Assembly: GCA_035296085.1 (NCBI GenBank)
Contig: DATHBP010000023.1
Span: forward strand, 1 to 22,068
Direction of reading: 5' to 3'
DNA: 22,068 nucleotides
From: DATHBP01 sp035296085
Lineage (GTDB): Bacteria; Actinomycetota; Actinomycetes; Propionibacteriales; Nocardioidaceae
Shown here one piece after another: positions 14,015-22,007 of this stretch. The stretch's first letter is position 1; every line of letters begins with the position of its first letter. The notes under the pieces were generated by a model, which searched no databases, had not been told where the DNA came from, and saw only the letters and a program-made list of their open reading frames with translations. Position numbers and translations under genes: made by a program.

Positions 14015-15825
14015 CGGCCCCGGCGCGGGCGGCGGCCGACAGCGGCGCCTCCATCGCAGACTACGGCTTCCTCTCTGACTGTCACTCCGCCGCGCTTGTG
14101 GACCGGAGCGGGTCCGTCGACTGGTGGTGCGTACCCCGCTTCGACTCTCCCTCTGTGCTGGGACGTCTCCTGGACACGCAGGCCGGCCACTGGTCCCTTC
14201 GCCCCACGGACGACTTCGCCACGGAGCGCCGGTACGTCGGAGACAGTCTGGTGTTGCGGACGCTGTTTCGGACGGACAACGGAGTCGTAGCTGTCACTGA
14301 CGCGTTGGCACTCGCCCCAGGTGCGCGGGGCCATGACATCGGCTTGGAAAGTCCGCACGTGCTGCTCCGCCGGGTCGAGGGGGTCTCCGGAGTGGTGTCG
14401 ATGCGCAGCGAGCTGGCGCCACGGATGGAGTACGGCCGCACCGAGCCACACCTGCGAGCAGTAGCTGGCGGCGTGCGGGCCGAAGGCGGCCCCGTTCGGC
14501 TGACCTGCACCGGCCCGGTCGATTTCTTCTGCGCAGACGGCGCCGCTCGAGCGGCTTTCAGGGTGAGGGCCGGCGACGTCATGGACTTCGGGCTTGGGTA
14601 CGCACCTACCTATGCGTCGCGCCCGGGACCCACCGGTCCGGAGCCGAGCATCGAGGACACCCTCGCAGGCTGGGAGTCCTGGTCGGCGTTGCACACCGCC
14701 TACGACGGTCCGTTCCGGGCCGAGGTCCGTCGAAGCGCGCTTGTGCTTCAGGGGTTGACGTTCGGCCCCTCGGGCGCGGTCGTCGCCGCAGCCACCACGT
14801 CCTTGCCGGAGCAGCTGGGGGGCGAGCTGAATTTCGACTACCGATACGCCTGGCTGCGAGACCTCAGCCTCACAGTTCGCGCCCTGTGGGTGGCGGCGTG
14901 TCCGGACGAACCGGCTCGGTTGTTCGACTGGCTCTCAGGCAGCGCGGGGCACGTCCGCGACGAGCTCATCCAGATCATGTACGGCGTGGAGGGTGAGCGC
15001 GACCTGAGCGAGCACGTGCTGGAGCACCTGGCCGGCTACCGAGGCAGCGCACCGGTCCGGGTGGGCAACGCGGCCTGGGAGCAAAAGCAGCTCGACGTGC
15101 TGGGTGAGGTGCTCGACGCCGCGCACCTGCTACGGCACCACTTGGGCGAGCTGACCGGACCCGTACAGCAGCTGCTCGTGGCACTAGCGGACCGCGCGTG
15201 CGAGAGCTGGCAAGACCCGGACGCCGGCATGTGGGAAGCGCGTGACGTTCAGAGGCACTACGTCAGCTCCAAGGTGATGTGCTGGGTCGCCCTAGACCGA
15301 GCCACCAAGCTTGCACCCGGCCTCGGGGACGGGGCCGATGCCGGCCGATGGTCTGCCGCGCGCGACGACATCCGCGCCGAGGTCCTCAGCCGGGCGTGGA
15401 GCGAGCGTACGAACGCGTTCGCTGGCGCTTTCGACTCCGACGAACTCGACGCTTCGGTGCTCATCCTTCCCCTGGTCGGGTTCCTGCCGGCCACGGACGA
15501 GAGGATGCGCGCCACCATCGACGCCGTAGAGCAGCAGCTCGGCAGCTCCGGCCTGGTACGCAGATGGGCCGACGACCCGAGCGGCTTCTTGATCTGCACG
15601 TACTGGCTCGTCGAGTGTCTGGCGCTTGCTGGCGAACACGACAGTGCGCACGCTTGGTTCCAGGCGGCTACCGGTTACGCCAACGACCTCGGCCTCCTCG
15701 CCGAGGAGGCCGACCCCACCTCCGGTGACCTGCTCGGCAACTACCCGCAGGCGTTCTCCCACGTAGGGCTCATCAACGCCGCCTGGCGACTCCGTCAGCC
15801 GGCTCCTTCAGATCCACTGACCTGA
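14011..15825 (+). CDS. Glycoside hydrolase family 15 protein (glucoamylase/trehalase-like)
   Basis: GH15 enzymes are inverting hydrolases that release glucose from starch-type glucans or, in some actinobacteria, from trehalose. The 604-residue product has the N-terminal beta domain (IADYGFLSDCHSAALVDRSG, VDWWCVPRFDSPSVLGRLL) and the (alpha/alpha)6 catalytic domain: FDYRYAWLRDLSLTVRAL, IMYGVEGERDLSEHVLEHL, AAWEQKQLDVLGEVLDAAH, WEARDVQRHYVSSKVMCWVALD and GDLLGNYPQAFSHVGLINAAW. E409 in GMWEARD is the likely general acid and E565 or E566 (LLAEEADP) the likely base. There is no signal peptide, so the substrate is probably cytoplasmic (trehalose, glycogen or maltodextrin). No ribosome site precedes ATG 14011. 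It is followed after 11 bp by an SDR glucose-dehydrogenase-like gene. Confidence 0.92.
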   Translation: MTAPARAAADSGASIADYGFLSDCHSAALVDRSGSVDWWCVPRFDSPSVLGRLLDTQAGHWSLRPTDDFATERRYVGDSLVLRTLFRTDNGVVAVTDALALAPGARGHDIGLESPHVLLRRVEGVSGVVSMRSELAPRMEYGRTEPHLRAVAGGVRAEGGPVRLTCTGPVDFFCADGAARAAFRVRAGDVMDFGLGYAPTYASRPGPTGPEPSIEDTLAGWESWSALHTAYDGPFRAEVRRSALVLQGLTFGPSGAVVAAATTSLPEQLGGELNFDYRYAWLRDLSLTVRALWVAACPDEPARLFDWLSGSAGHVRDELIQIMYGVEGERDLSEHVLEHLAGYRGSAPVRVGNAAWEQKQLDVLGEVLDAAHLLRHHLGELTGPVQQLLVALADRACESWQDPDAGMWEARDVQRHYVSSKVMCWVALDRATKLAPGLGDGADAGRWSAARDDIRAEVLSRAWSERTNAFAGAFDSDELDASVLILPLVGFLPATDERMRATIDAVEQQLGSSGLVRRWADDPSGFLICTYWLVECLALAGEHDSAHAWFQAATGYANDLGLLAEEADPTSGDLLGNYPQAFSHVGLINAAWRLRQPAPSDPLT

Positions 15826-15836
15826 GTAGGGACACC

Positions 15837-16619
15837 ATGACAAGTCGACGACTCGAAGGAAAGACCGCTCTCATCACCGGCTCCGACTCCGGTATCGGGC
15901 AGGCAACTGCCATCGAGTTCGCCAAGGAGGGCGCAGACGTCGTAGTCAACTACCTGCACGATGCGGATGGTGCCGAAGAGACCCGAGCCGCCGTCACGGC
16001 AGAAGGCCGCAAGGCGATCGTCGTACAAGCGGACGTGAGCGACGAAGACCAGGTCGCGTCCCTGTTCGACCAGGCGGTCGAGGCCTTCGGCTCCGTTGAC
16101 ATCTTGATGAACAACGCCGGTGTGGATGCCTCAGGCACCCCGGTTGCCGAGCTGTCCACGGAGGTCTGGGACCACGCGATCCGCACCAACGTCTACGGCC
16201 CGTTCTTTTGCTGCCGCCGCTTCGCGCAGCTTCGCCTCGCAGCCGGCGGAGCAGGCAAGATCATCAACGTCTCCTCTGTGCACGCAGACAACCCCAACGC
16301 CGGGGGGTCGGACTACGACTGCTCCAAGGGCGCTATCCGCATGCTGACCCGCACGCTGGCGCTCGAGCTCGCCCCGCACAACATCAACGTCAACAGCCTC
16401 GCGCCGGGCATGGTGCTCACCCCCTTCAACCAGCCGGCGATCGACGACCCGAAGCTGCTCGAGGAACAGGTTCAGAGCATCCCGATGAAGCGCGCTGCGC
16501 AGCCGGCCGAGATCGCCAAGCTCGCGGTCTTCCTGGCTTCCAGCGACGCCGACTACGTCACCGGCGCTTCGTACGTGATCGACGGTGGCCTGAAGATCAA
16601 CCTGGGGCAAGGCGCATGA
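15837..16619 (+). CDS. SDR family oxidoreductase, glucose 1-dehydrogenase-like
   Basis: The 260-residue product is a classical short-chain dehydrogenase. It has the cofactor motif TGSDSGIG (15-22), NNAG at about 91-94, catalytic S147 and the YDCSK motif with Y160 and K164, and a C-terminal VIDGGLKIN typical of glucose 1-dehydrogenase-type SDRs. The start ATG has a TAGGG purine run upstream. Sitting 11 bp after a glucose-releasing GH15 gene, it plausibly oxidises beta-D-glucose to gluconolactone with NAD(P). SDR substrate names are unreliable from sequence, so another sugar or alcohol remains possible. Its stop overlaps an ATG of the next frame as ATGA, but the next gene probably starts 33 bases later. 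Confidence 0.9.
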   Translation: MTSRRLEGKTALITGSDSGIGQATAIEFAKEGADVVVNYLHDADGAEETRAAVTAEGRKAIVVQADVSDEDQVASLFDQAVEAFGSVDILMNNAGVDASGTPVAELSTEVWDHAIRTNVYGPFFCCRRFAQLRLAAGGAGKIINVSSVHADNPNAGGSDYDCSKGAIRMLTRTLALELAPHNINVNSLAPGMVLTPFNQPAIDDPKLLEEQVQSIPMKRAAQPAEIAKLAVFLASSDADYVTGASYVIDGGLKINLGQGA

Positions 16620-16648
16620 GTCCTACCGCAGCTACAAGGAGGCCGACC

Positions 16649-17110
16649 ATGTCCAGCACCGGACTAGTGGGCGCGCTGAGCCGCGGCATGGTCGCCGGCG
16701 CGATCGGCACCATCGCCATGACGGTGTCGGAAAGACTGGAGATGGCGGTGTCGGGACGCGAGGCCAGCCAGGTCCCCGGCCAAGTCGGGGCGCACCTGCT
16801 GCCTGGACAGGATCCGGACTCGTCGGCAGACGTGGCGCGGCTCAACGCGCCGGTCCACTGGGCGCACGGCATCAGCATGGGCGCCCTTCGGGGCGCGCTC
16901 GACATGGCTGGGGTGCGCGGGCCCGAGGCGAGCATCGCTCACTTCGTGCTCCTGTGGGGCGGAGACGCCGCCCTCTACCGCGCACTGGGAGTGGCCGACC
17001 TCCCCTGGCGTTGGGACGCCGACGAGCTCGCCTCAGACGTGCTGCACAAGGGCTTGTACGCCATGACCACCGGTGCCGTCTACGACGCCCTAGCAGGTCG
17101 CGACCGTTGA
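16649..17110 (+). CDS. Small membrane-associated protein of unknown function
   Basis: The 153-residue product is not recognised with confidence. A hydrophobic N-terminal stretch (LVGALSRGMVAGAIGTIAMTV, about residues 5-25) has the small-residue G/A spacing seen in DUF1440-like membrane proteins. Later segments (WAHGISMGALRGALDMAGV; HFVLLWGGDAALYRALGV; KGLYAMTTGAVYDAL) could be further short helices. The start at 16649 is decided by a perfect AAGGAGG six bases upstream. An alternative ATG at 16616 overlaps the SDR stop but lacks a ribosome site. It is third in the GH15-SDR operon and convergent with the GT2 gene. Confidence 0.68.
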   Translation: MSSTGLVGALSRGMVAGAIGTIAMTVSERLEMAVSGREASQVPGQVGAHLLPGQDPDSSADVARLNAPVHWAHGISMGALRGALDMAGVRGPEASIAHFVLLWGGDAALYRALGVADLPWRWDADELASDVLHKGLYAMTTGAVYDALAGRDR

Positions 17111-17142
17111 GAATCGACCGGGAGACCGAGGACGAACCCAAA

Positions 17143-17799
17143 TCATGGAAGTTGCCGGGCAAAATCCCTGGCGGCTAATAGCCGTCCTTTGAATGAACCG
17201 GTGACTTTGGATTTCGTTCCGGCGGCGCGTGGAAAGTAGCTGACGTCGTATTCACGGATTACCCACCCAGCCTCACCAGCCCGGCGCAGCAGCTCCACGG
17301 GGTAGCCGTAGCGTCGGTCCTCCACGGCGAGGTCGAGCAGATCTGATCGTCGGCATACGCGCATGGGTCCGATGTCGTGCACGTCGACGCCGCAGCGCCG
17401 AAGTCTACGGGCGGCGAGCGCATTGGCCGCCTGCGCGTACCAGGGCCAGGCTGACGACACCGCGGGTCTCCGGCGTCCTACAGCCAAGTGGGCGCTGCCC
17501 GTCAGCACGGCTGCTAATAGCTCAGGCAGCTGAGCCGGGTCGAGGGAGCCGTCACCATCCATGACTGCGACAACGTCCGCCGCGGCAGCCGCGACACCTG
17601 CGTGGACGGCTGCGCCGTATCCCGGGCTCGCTTCCCGAACCACCTGGGCGCCGAGCTCCGTGGCAACGGCTGCGGTGTCATCGACCGAGCCGTTGTCGAC
17701 GACGATCGCGTGTACTCCGGATGGGACCCGGGTCAAGACGCCAGGCAACGCGGCGGCCTCGTCCCTACATGGCAGAACAAGGTCACACAAGTGCGGCAT
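17143..17799 (-). CDS. Family 2 glycosyltransferase (polyprenol-phosphate-sugar synthase-like)
   Basis: The 218-residue product is a compact GT-A fold transferase: DLVLPCRDEAAALPGVL, AIVVDNGSVDDTAAVA, a REASPGYGAAVHAGV helix, and the metal-binding DGDGS at 81-85. It then has DIGPMRVCRRSDLL and YPVELLRRAGEAGWVIREYDVSY followed by a basic tail with SKVTGSFKG, as in dolichyl-phosphate-mannose-synthase-type enzymes. There are no membrane helices. ATG 17799 is six bases downstream of a TACGGT -10-like box, so the mRNA may be leaderless. It is divergent from the polytopic GT-C-like gene, which could use a lipid-linked sugar made by this enzyme. The donor and acceptor are unknown. Confidence 0.85.
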   Translation of the reverse strand: MPHLCDLVLPCRDEAAALPGVLTRVPSGVHAIVVDNGSVDDTAAVATELGAQVVREASPGYGAAVHAGVAAAAADVVAVMDGDGSLDPAQLPELLAAVLTGSAHLAVGRRRPAVSSAWPWYAQAANALAARRLRRCGVDVHDIGPMRVCRRSDLLDLAVEDRRYGYPVELLRRAGEAGWVIREYDVSYFPRAAGTKSKVTGSFKGRLLAARDFARQLP

Positions 17800-17805
17800 G
17801 GTGGC

Positions 17806-17915
17806 ACCGTAGACGACGCCGGCTCCACCGAGTCCGACCAAACGCGGATGAGCAGAACGTCCATCGCGGAGTCATCTTGTTTCGTCGGCAGCGTGCCTGT
17901 TCGTGTGCCTAGAGT
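17806..17915. promoter_or_regulatory. Divergent promoter region with two leaderless-type -10 boxes
   Basis: TACGGT on the - strand (17811-17806) is six bases before ATG 17799. TAGAGT on the + strand (17910-17915) is six bases before GTG 17922. This is the spacing expected when transcription starts at the first base of the start codon. Neither gene has a Shine-Dalgarno sequence. No convincing -35 boxes are seen. Confidence 0.45.
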
Positions 17916-17921
17916 CGCCCC

Positions 17922-19286
17922 GTGACATCAGCGAGGGGGCGCCCCGAGCTGCCTCTCTCAGACGCACGCGGGAAGAGCAGTCTCTGGGTGGGGGCGCTGC
18001 CGGCACTGGGGTTGGCTTGTGCACTCGCGCTGATGACACTCGCGGCGGTGATCCCAGCCGTCACGGACTGGAATGTATTCACGTACCTTCCACCACTACG
18101 TGCGGGCTGGCGCCCGAGGATAGGGCCCGGAACTTTCGCTGCCTTGGCTATTGCGCTGCTCGGGTTCACCTGGGCCACGAGGACCGCCGCCAGTATCAGA
18201 TGGTCAGCACTGCTCGTCGGCACCTGGGCCGTTAGCGTGGCATGGGTTGTCAGCCTCGGCTCGGTGGACGGACTCGACAGCTTCAGCCACTTCATGAGCC
18301 GCAGCGCTCAGTATCTCGACACGGGTCGAGCACCAACAGACGTGTCAGTGGTCATTCAGGAATATATCTCCCGAATTCCACTGAGGGCAGATAACCACTT
18401 CCCCGTGCATCTTTCGGGTCATCCCCCCGGCGTCTTTGTCTTCTACGCTTTCCTGGCTCAACTAGGTGTCGGTGCGCCGGTTGCCGCCGGCCTCGTCACG
18501 ACGCTGATCGCCACCACGACACCGGCCGCAGTGTTGGTCACCTTGCGTGTACTGGGCGCAGAGGTGATGGCCCGGAAGGCTGCACCGTTCCTCGTCCTAT
18601 GTCCTGCCGCCATTTGGTGGCCCATGCTCGCTGACGGCCTCTTCGCCGCCGCCACAGCCTGGGGCCTCGCGGCCCTGGCGCAAGCGGCGTGCCGCCGCAG
18701 CATTGGATGGTCGCTGACCGCGGGAGCATTGCTGGGTTACTGCGTGATGTTGTCGTACGGGTTGGTTCTGCTGGGATTTCTCGCATTGGGTGTCCTCATT
18801 GCGGCACGCTCGACATTTCCGCTCCTCTGGGCCGTTGCCGCCGCCATGGCAGTAGTCATCGTGTTCGCGGTCGAGGGTTTCGCCTGGTGGGAGGCCTACC
18901 CGGTACTGCGGGAGCGGTACTGGGACGGCGTGGCGCGACTGCGGCCCACGTCGTACTGGCTGTGGGCTGATCTCGCCGCGTTGGGCTTCAGCGCTGGTCC
19001 GATCATGTTCGCTGGGGTCGCGCAAACCCTTGGCCGGAGCAGGACCTACCTCGCCGAGCGGGCAACGCGCGCGGTGGTGGTGCTGGTCGCCGCCGCGGTG
19101 ACCACTGTTGCCATCGCGGACCTCTCGTTGATGAGCAAAGCCGAGGTGGAACGGATCTGGTTGCCGTTCATGCCGTGGCTCCTCATTGGTTGCGCACTGC
19201 TGCCCCCGCGTTGGGCTCGCTTCGGTCTGGCGGTCCAACTCGGCACCGCGCTGCTCATCTCGAACTTGGTATCGATCCCGCATTGA
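17922..19286 (+). CDS. Polytopic membrane protein, GT-C glycosyltransferase-like
   Basis: The 454-residue product has about ten to eleven membrane helices. The first loop after helices 1-3 contains SHFMSRSAQYLDTG and an extracellular-looking region, HFPVHLSGHPPGVFVFYAFLAQLG. A THPPG/GHPPG motif of this kind is typical of GT-C-type transferases and related actinobacterial integral membrane proteins that use lipid-linked sugars. The GT-C catalytic acidic motif cannot be assigned with certainty; D and E residues occur near SVDGLDS and RADNHF. GTG 17922 lacks a ribosome site and fits leaderless initiation. It is co-oriented with the molybdo-oxidoreductase gene 140 bp downstream. Confidence 0.68.
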   Translation: MTSARGRPELPLSDARGKSSLWVGALPALGLACALALMTLAAVIPAVTDWNVFTYLPPLRAGWRPRIGPGTFAALAIALLGFTWATRTAASIRWSALLVGTWAVSVAWVVSLGSVDGLDSFSHFMSRSAQYLDTGRAPTDVSVVIQEYISRIPLRADNHFPVHLSGHPPGVFVFYAFLAQLGVGAPVAAGLVTTLIATTTPAAVLVTLRVLGAEVMARKAAPFLVLCPAAIWWPMLADGLFAAATAWGLAALAQAACRRSIGWSLTAGALLGYCVMLSYGLVLLGFLALGVLIAARSTFPLLWAVAAAMAVVIVFAVEGFAWWEAYPVLRERYWDGVARLRPTSYWLWADLAALGFSAGPIMFAGVAQTLGRSRTYLAERATRAVVVLVAAAVTTVAIADLSLMSKAEVERIWLPFMPWLLIGCALLPPRWARFGLAVQLGTALLISNLVSIPH

Positions 19287-19357
19287 GCTCGACGCGGTGA
19301 GACCAATCGACGACTGCTTTTGAGGACCACTCCAGAGATGACGTCCGTACATGCCCG

Positions 19358-19373
19358 ACGACGTCACCGTCGT
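19358..19373. promoter_or_regulatory. Palindrome upstream of the molybdo-oxidoreductase gene
   Basis: ACGACG and CGTCGT are inverted repeats around TCAC, in the 140-bp gap before the ATG at 19427. A TACGAT -10-like box follows at 19392-19397. It could be an operator or a transcript hairpin; nothing further in this gap is recognisable. Confidence 0.3.
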
Positions 19374-19426
19374 GTCACTATGAAACCGCCGTACGATCCA
19401 TTCGCCGCAGGGATGGAACCGAGCCC

Positions 19427-20809
19427 ATGGCTGCCTCCATTGACCCACCCCCCACCGAGTCCGACACTGAATCGGACGCCGTCACAGACGACGGCCAGCA
19501 GCATACGTATGGCTTCCCCGCACCGCTGTGGAAAGCGCTGGAACGCCATCCCCCACCGGGGATCGGTCGCCTGCACTGGCGAAGTCCTTTGCGGGGTCCC
19601 TGGTTGACGTCGGTGTTCGCCGCGGTTCTGCTCGTGACTTTGCCAGTGGTGACCATCACGGGCTTGTTGTCTTGGATAGCCTACGGGCCGCAGTTTAATC
19701 AGGCCAACCCCGACGTTGTGGGCTTTTTGCACTTGCCCATCTTCGACTGGCCCACGTCTCCGTCATGGCTCTACCGCCTTACCCAAGGCGTCCACGTCAT
19801 CCTAGGTCTGGTGCTCATTCCTGTCGTGCTCGCAAAACTGTGGTCGGTGGCACCAAAGCTGCTTTTTTGGCCGCCGGCGCGGTCAATCGCGCAGGTGCTC
19901 GAGCGGTTGTCGTTGATCGCGTTGGTAGGGGGGATCATCTTCGAGATCGTGACCGGAGTGGCGAACATTCAGTACGACTACCTGTTCGGATTCAGCTTCT
20001 ACACAGCCCACTACTACGGCGCCTGGGTCTTCATCGCCGGCTTTGTCGTACATGTGGCTCTCAAGTTCCCCCGCATGCTCAGCGCGTTGCGGTCGCGTTC
20101 CCTTCGGACCGAGCTTCGAACCCCGCTGGCGCAGACTGTCCCCGAGCCCGTGGATCCGGACGGACTCGTCGCCATCGATCCGGCTGAGCCCACCCTGTCG
20201 AGGCGCGGCGCTCTTGCGCTCGTGGGAGGGGGAGCGGTGCTCGTATTCGCCTTGACAGCGGGTCAGTCCATTGGAGGATTCACGCGCCGGGCGGCCTTGC
20301 TGCTGCCGCGCGGGCGCTCTTATGGCGACGGCCCCAACGACTTCCAGGTGAACCGCACCGCCAAGGCCGCCGGGATCAAGGTCGAGGACACTGGCCCAAG
20401 CTGGCGGCTGACCATCGCCAGCGGGCCCCAGTCGATGTCCTTCAGTAGGGCTCAGCTCCTTGCGATGCCGCAGCACACTGCAACCCTGCCCATCGCCTGC
20501 GTTGAGGGATGGTCCACTACGCAGACGTGGAGCGGAGTGCGACTGCGTGACCTTGCGTTACTAGCACGGGCCACCAACCCCGACCACGCAGAAGTTCTTT
20601 CGTTGCAGGAGGGGGGTGGCTTCAGTCGCGCGACACTACAGGCAAACCAGGTTTTGGACCCGGACTCTATGCTGGCTCTTCGCGTGAATGGTAGCGACCT
20701 GTCCTTGGATCATGGTTTTCCCGCCCGGGTCATCGTGCCGGCCCTCCCCGGTGTCCACAACACCAAATGGGTCCGGTCCATTACGTTCGTCGGGAGTGCA
20801 CGTGCGTAG
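19427..20809 (+). CDS. Membrane-anchored molybdopterin oxidoreductase with b-type cytochrome domain
   Basis: The 460-residue product fuses two parts. Residues about 60-215 form four membrane helices with histidines suited to haem b (GVHVILGL; TAHYYGAW; FVVHVALK), like small cytochrome b561-type domains. A twin-arginine SRRGALAL at 258-265 leads into a fifth hydrophobic helix, which suggests the C-terminal domain is placed outside the membrane by the Tat route. Residues about 320-455 are the sulfite-oxidase/YedY-type molybdopterin domain: PIACVEGWSTTQTWSGVRLRDL, with C358 the expected Mo ligand, and HGFPARVIVPALPGVHNTKWV. The reaction is unknown; related enzymes reduce sulfoxides or oxidise sulfite. 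ATG 19427 has only a weak ribosome site. Confidence 0.88.
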   Translation: MAASIDPPPTESDTESDAVTDDGQQHTYGFPAPLWKALERHPPPGIGRLHWRSPLRGPWLTSVFAAVLLVTLPVVTITGLLSWIAYGPQFNQANPDVVGFLHLPIFDWPTSPSWLYRLTQGVHVILGLVLIPVVLAKLWSVAPKLLFWPPARSIAQVLERLSLIALVGGIIFEIVTGVANIQYDYLFGFSFYTAHYYGAWVFIAGFVVHVALKFPRMLSALRSRSLRTELRTPLAQTVPEPVDPDGLVAIDPAEPTLSRRGALALVGGGAVLVFALTAGQSIGGFTRRAALLLPRGRSYGDGPNDFQVNRTAKAAGIKVEDTGPSWRLTIASGPQSMSFSRAQLLAMPQHTATLPIACVEGWSTTQTWSGVRLRDLALLARATNPDHAEVLSLQEGGGFSRATLQANQVLDPDSMLALRVNGSDLSLDHGFPARVIVPALPGVHNTKWVRSITFVGSARA

Positions 20810-21317
20810 TGCCTTAGCACATTTCCACCGTGCTTACGGCGCCGGGCCACGGCACCTACTCGGCATGCTGATTTGCTTCGCGGTAGTCGGTTATGTTGTG
20901 CACCTCCTCCGCGACGTTGCGACGGCGCCAAGGATGGCGATCTGGTTCCTCGGAGCACTCCTGGCCCATGACCTCGTGCTGCTGCCGGCCTACACCGTGC
21001 TCAACGCCGCGTTGAGCCGCATCCTGCGGACGCGCCGAGAAGGGCGACGGACGACACTGGTCCTCAACTGCATCCGCGTTCCCGCCCTCGCCTCAGGTTT
21101 GCTCCTTCTGATCTTCTTGCCCAGCATCAGCAAACAGCGTCCCGGCATTGTCATGTCGGCCACGGGCCTCAACCAGGACCCCTACCTGGGACGGTGGCTC
21201 CTGCTGAGCGCGGCCTTCTTCGTCACCAGCGGCGTCGTCTACGCGCTCCGCAGGCGGCAACTTGTCCGGTCGGCGGACAGTCGCCAGCCGGGGGGACCAA
21301 TTCAACCGACTGGATGA
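20802..21317 (+). CDS. Four-helix integral membrane protein of unknown function
   Basis: The 171-residue product has four hydrophobic segments: LLGMLICFAVVGYVVHLL, IWFLGALLAHDLVLLPAYTVL, VPALASGLLLLIFLPSI and WLLLSAAFFVTSGVVYAL. Basic loops (RILRTRREGRR) lie between them and a polar tail follows. I do not recognise the family. GTG 20802 is chosen because GGGAG lies five bases upstream. It overlaps the end of the molybdo-oxidoreductase gene by eight bases, so the two are almost certainly one operon and the protein may be an accessory subunit. A second GTG at 20796 is also possible. Confidence 0.72.
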   Translation: MRSALAHFHRAYGAGPRHLLGMLICFAVVGYVVHLLRDVATAPRMAIWFLGALLAHDLVLLPAYTVLNAALSRILRTRREGRRTTLVLNCIRVPALASGLLLLIFLPSISKQRPGIVMSATGLNQDPYLGRWLLLSAAFFVTSGVVYALRRRQLVRSADSRQPGGPIQPTG

Positions 21318-21340
21318 CTAGCTGATGTGCTGAGAGAGCG

Positions 21341-21387
21341 GGAAGCTGCTGGCGGTTTCGGCGCATTGAGAGACGCGTCAAGCTTCC
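21341..21387. terminator. Possible stem at a convergent gene end
   Basis: GGAAGCT (21341-21347) and AGCTTCC (21381-21387) form a 7-bp stem that includes the last codons of the methyltransferase gene. An inner GCG/CGC pair is possible. The long loop makes it a weak candidate. Confidence 0.28.
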
Positions 21388-22007
21388 TTGGCTAGGTGCG
21401 CACACCAGCGCTGGCCGTAGTCGGTGACGCTCAGCACGCGCAGTGATGCATTCCGAGCAAGGGCGACGAGAGCGTCCGGTCCGACAACGGCCCAGGGGAA
21501 AGGCAGCGAAAGCCTCCCGTAAACCTCGATCTGCACCTGGTAGGTAGAGACGCCGGTTCCTGGGGCCGCGACCTCGACAACGGCCCGGCCGCCAGGGGCC
21601 AGCAGGTCACAAACGCGCCGCAACAGCCGCAGTGGGTTACCACCGATGCCGATGTTTCCATCGGCGAGAAGCACGGATCCCCAACCGCCCTCATCTGGCA
21701 AGGGCTGGAAGACGTCGCGCAGGAGCGCCGGTGCTCCACGTCCTCGAGTCTGCATCACCGCGCGTTCAGCCAGGTCGATGCCCAGGACTGGGATCCCTCG
21801 TATGACCAGACCGGCACTCAGACGTCCGGGTCCACAGCCGATATCGAGCGTTGCTCCTGTACACAGCCCGAGCAGTGCCCAGTCGGTGGCGTCGCATTCA
21901 GTGCGCCACCTGTCGATGGGCAGCTCGACCGGCCCGGTCGGCAATCCGTGCACCAGGCAGCGGGCCCCAGCCAGCGCAACGTCGAACAGATCCATGGGTC
22001 GCACCAT
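21378..22007 (-). CDS. Class I SAM-dependent methyltransferase (5' end uncertain)
   Basis: The product of at least 209 residues has the Rossmann SAM-binding motif I ATLDIGCGPGRLSAGL (55-61 core), an acidic strand end at D78 (VLGIDLAERAV), DVFQPLPDEGGWGSVLLADGNIGIGG (motif II-like) and a LLRRVCDLLAPGGRAVVEV helix-strand. It is a small-molecule-type methyltransferase with unknown substrate. ATG 22007 has no ribosome site, an ATG at 21995 is an alternative, and the frame has no stop before the window end at 22068. The true start may therefore lie upstream and outside. It converges on the molybdo-oxidoreductase operon, 60 bp away, and I treat it as part of that neighbourhood. Confidence 0.85.
   Translation of the reverse strand: MVRPMDLFDVALAGARCLVHGLPTGPVELPIDRWRTECDATDWALLGLCTGATLDIGCGPGRLSAGLVIRGIPVLGIDLAERAVMQTRGRGAPALLRDVFQPLPDEGGWGSVLLADGNIGIGGNPLRLLRRVCDLLAPGGRAVVEVAAPGTGVSTYQVQIEVYGRLSLPFPWAVVGPDALVALARNASLRVLSVTDYGQRWCAHLAKEA

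Noticed and set aside
16616..16648. Earlier ATG for the small membrane-associated protein, overlapping the SDR stop as ATGA
   Set aside because: The ATG at 16649 has a perfect AAGGAGG at ideal spacing; the upstream one has none. Coupling cannot be fully excluded.
17111..17142. Terminator between the convergent membrane-protein and GT2 genes
   Set aside because: Only a short CGACCG direct repeat is present; no convincing stem could be drawn.
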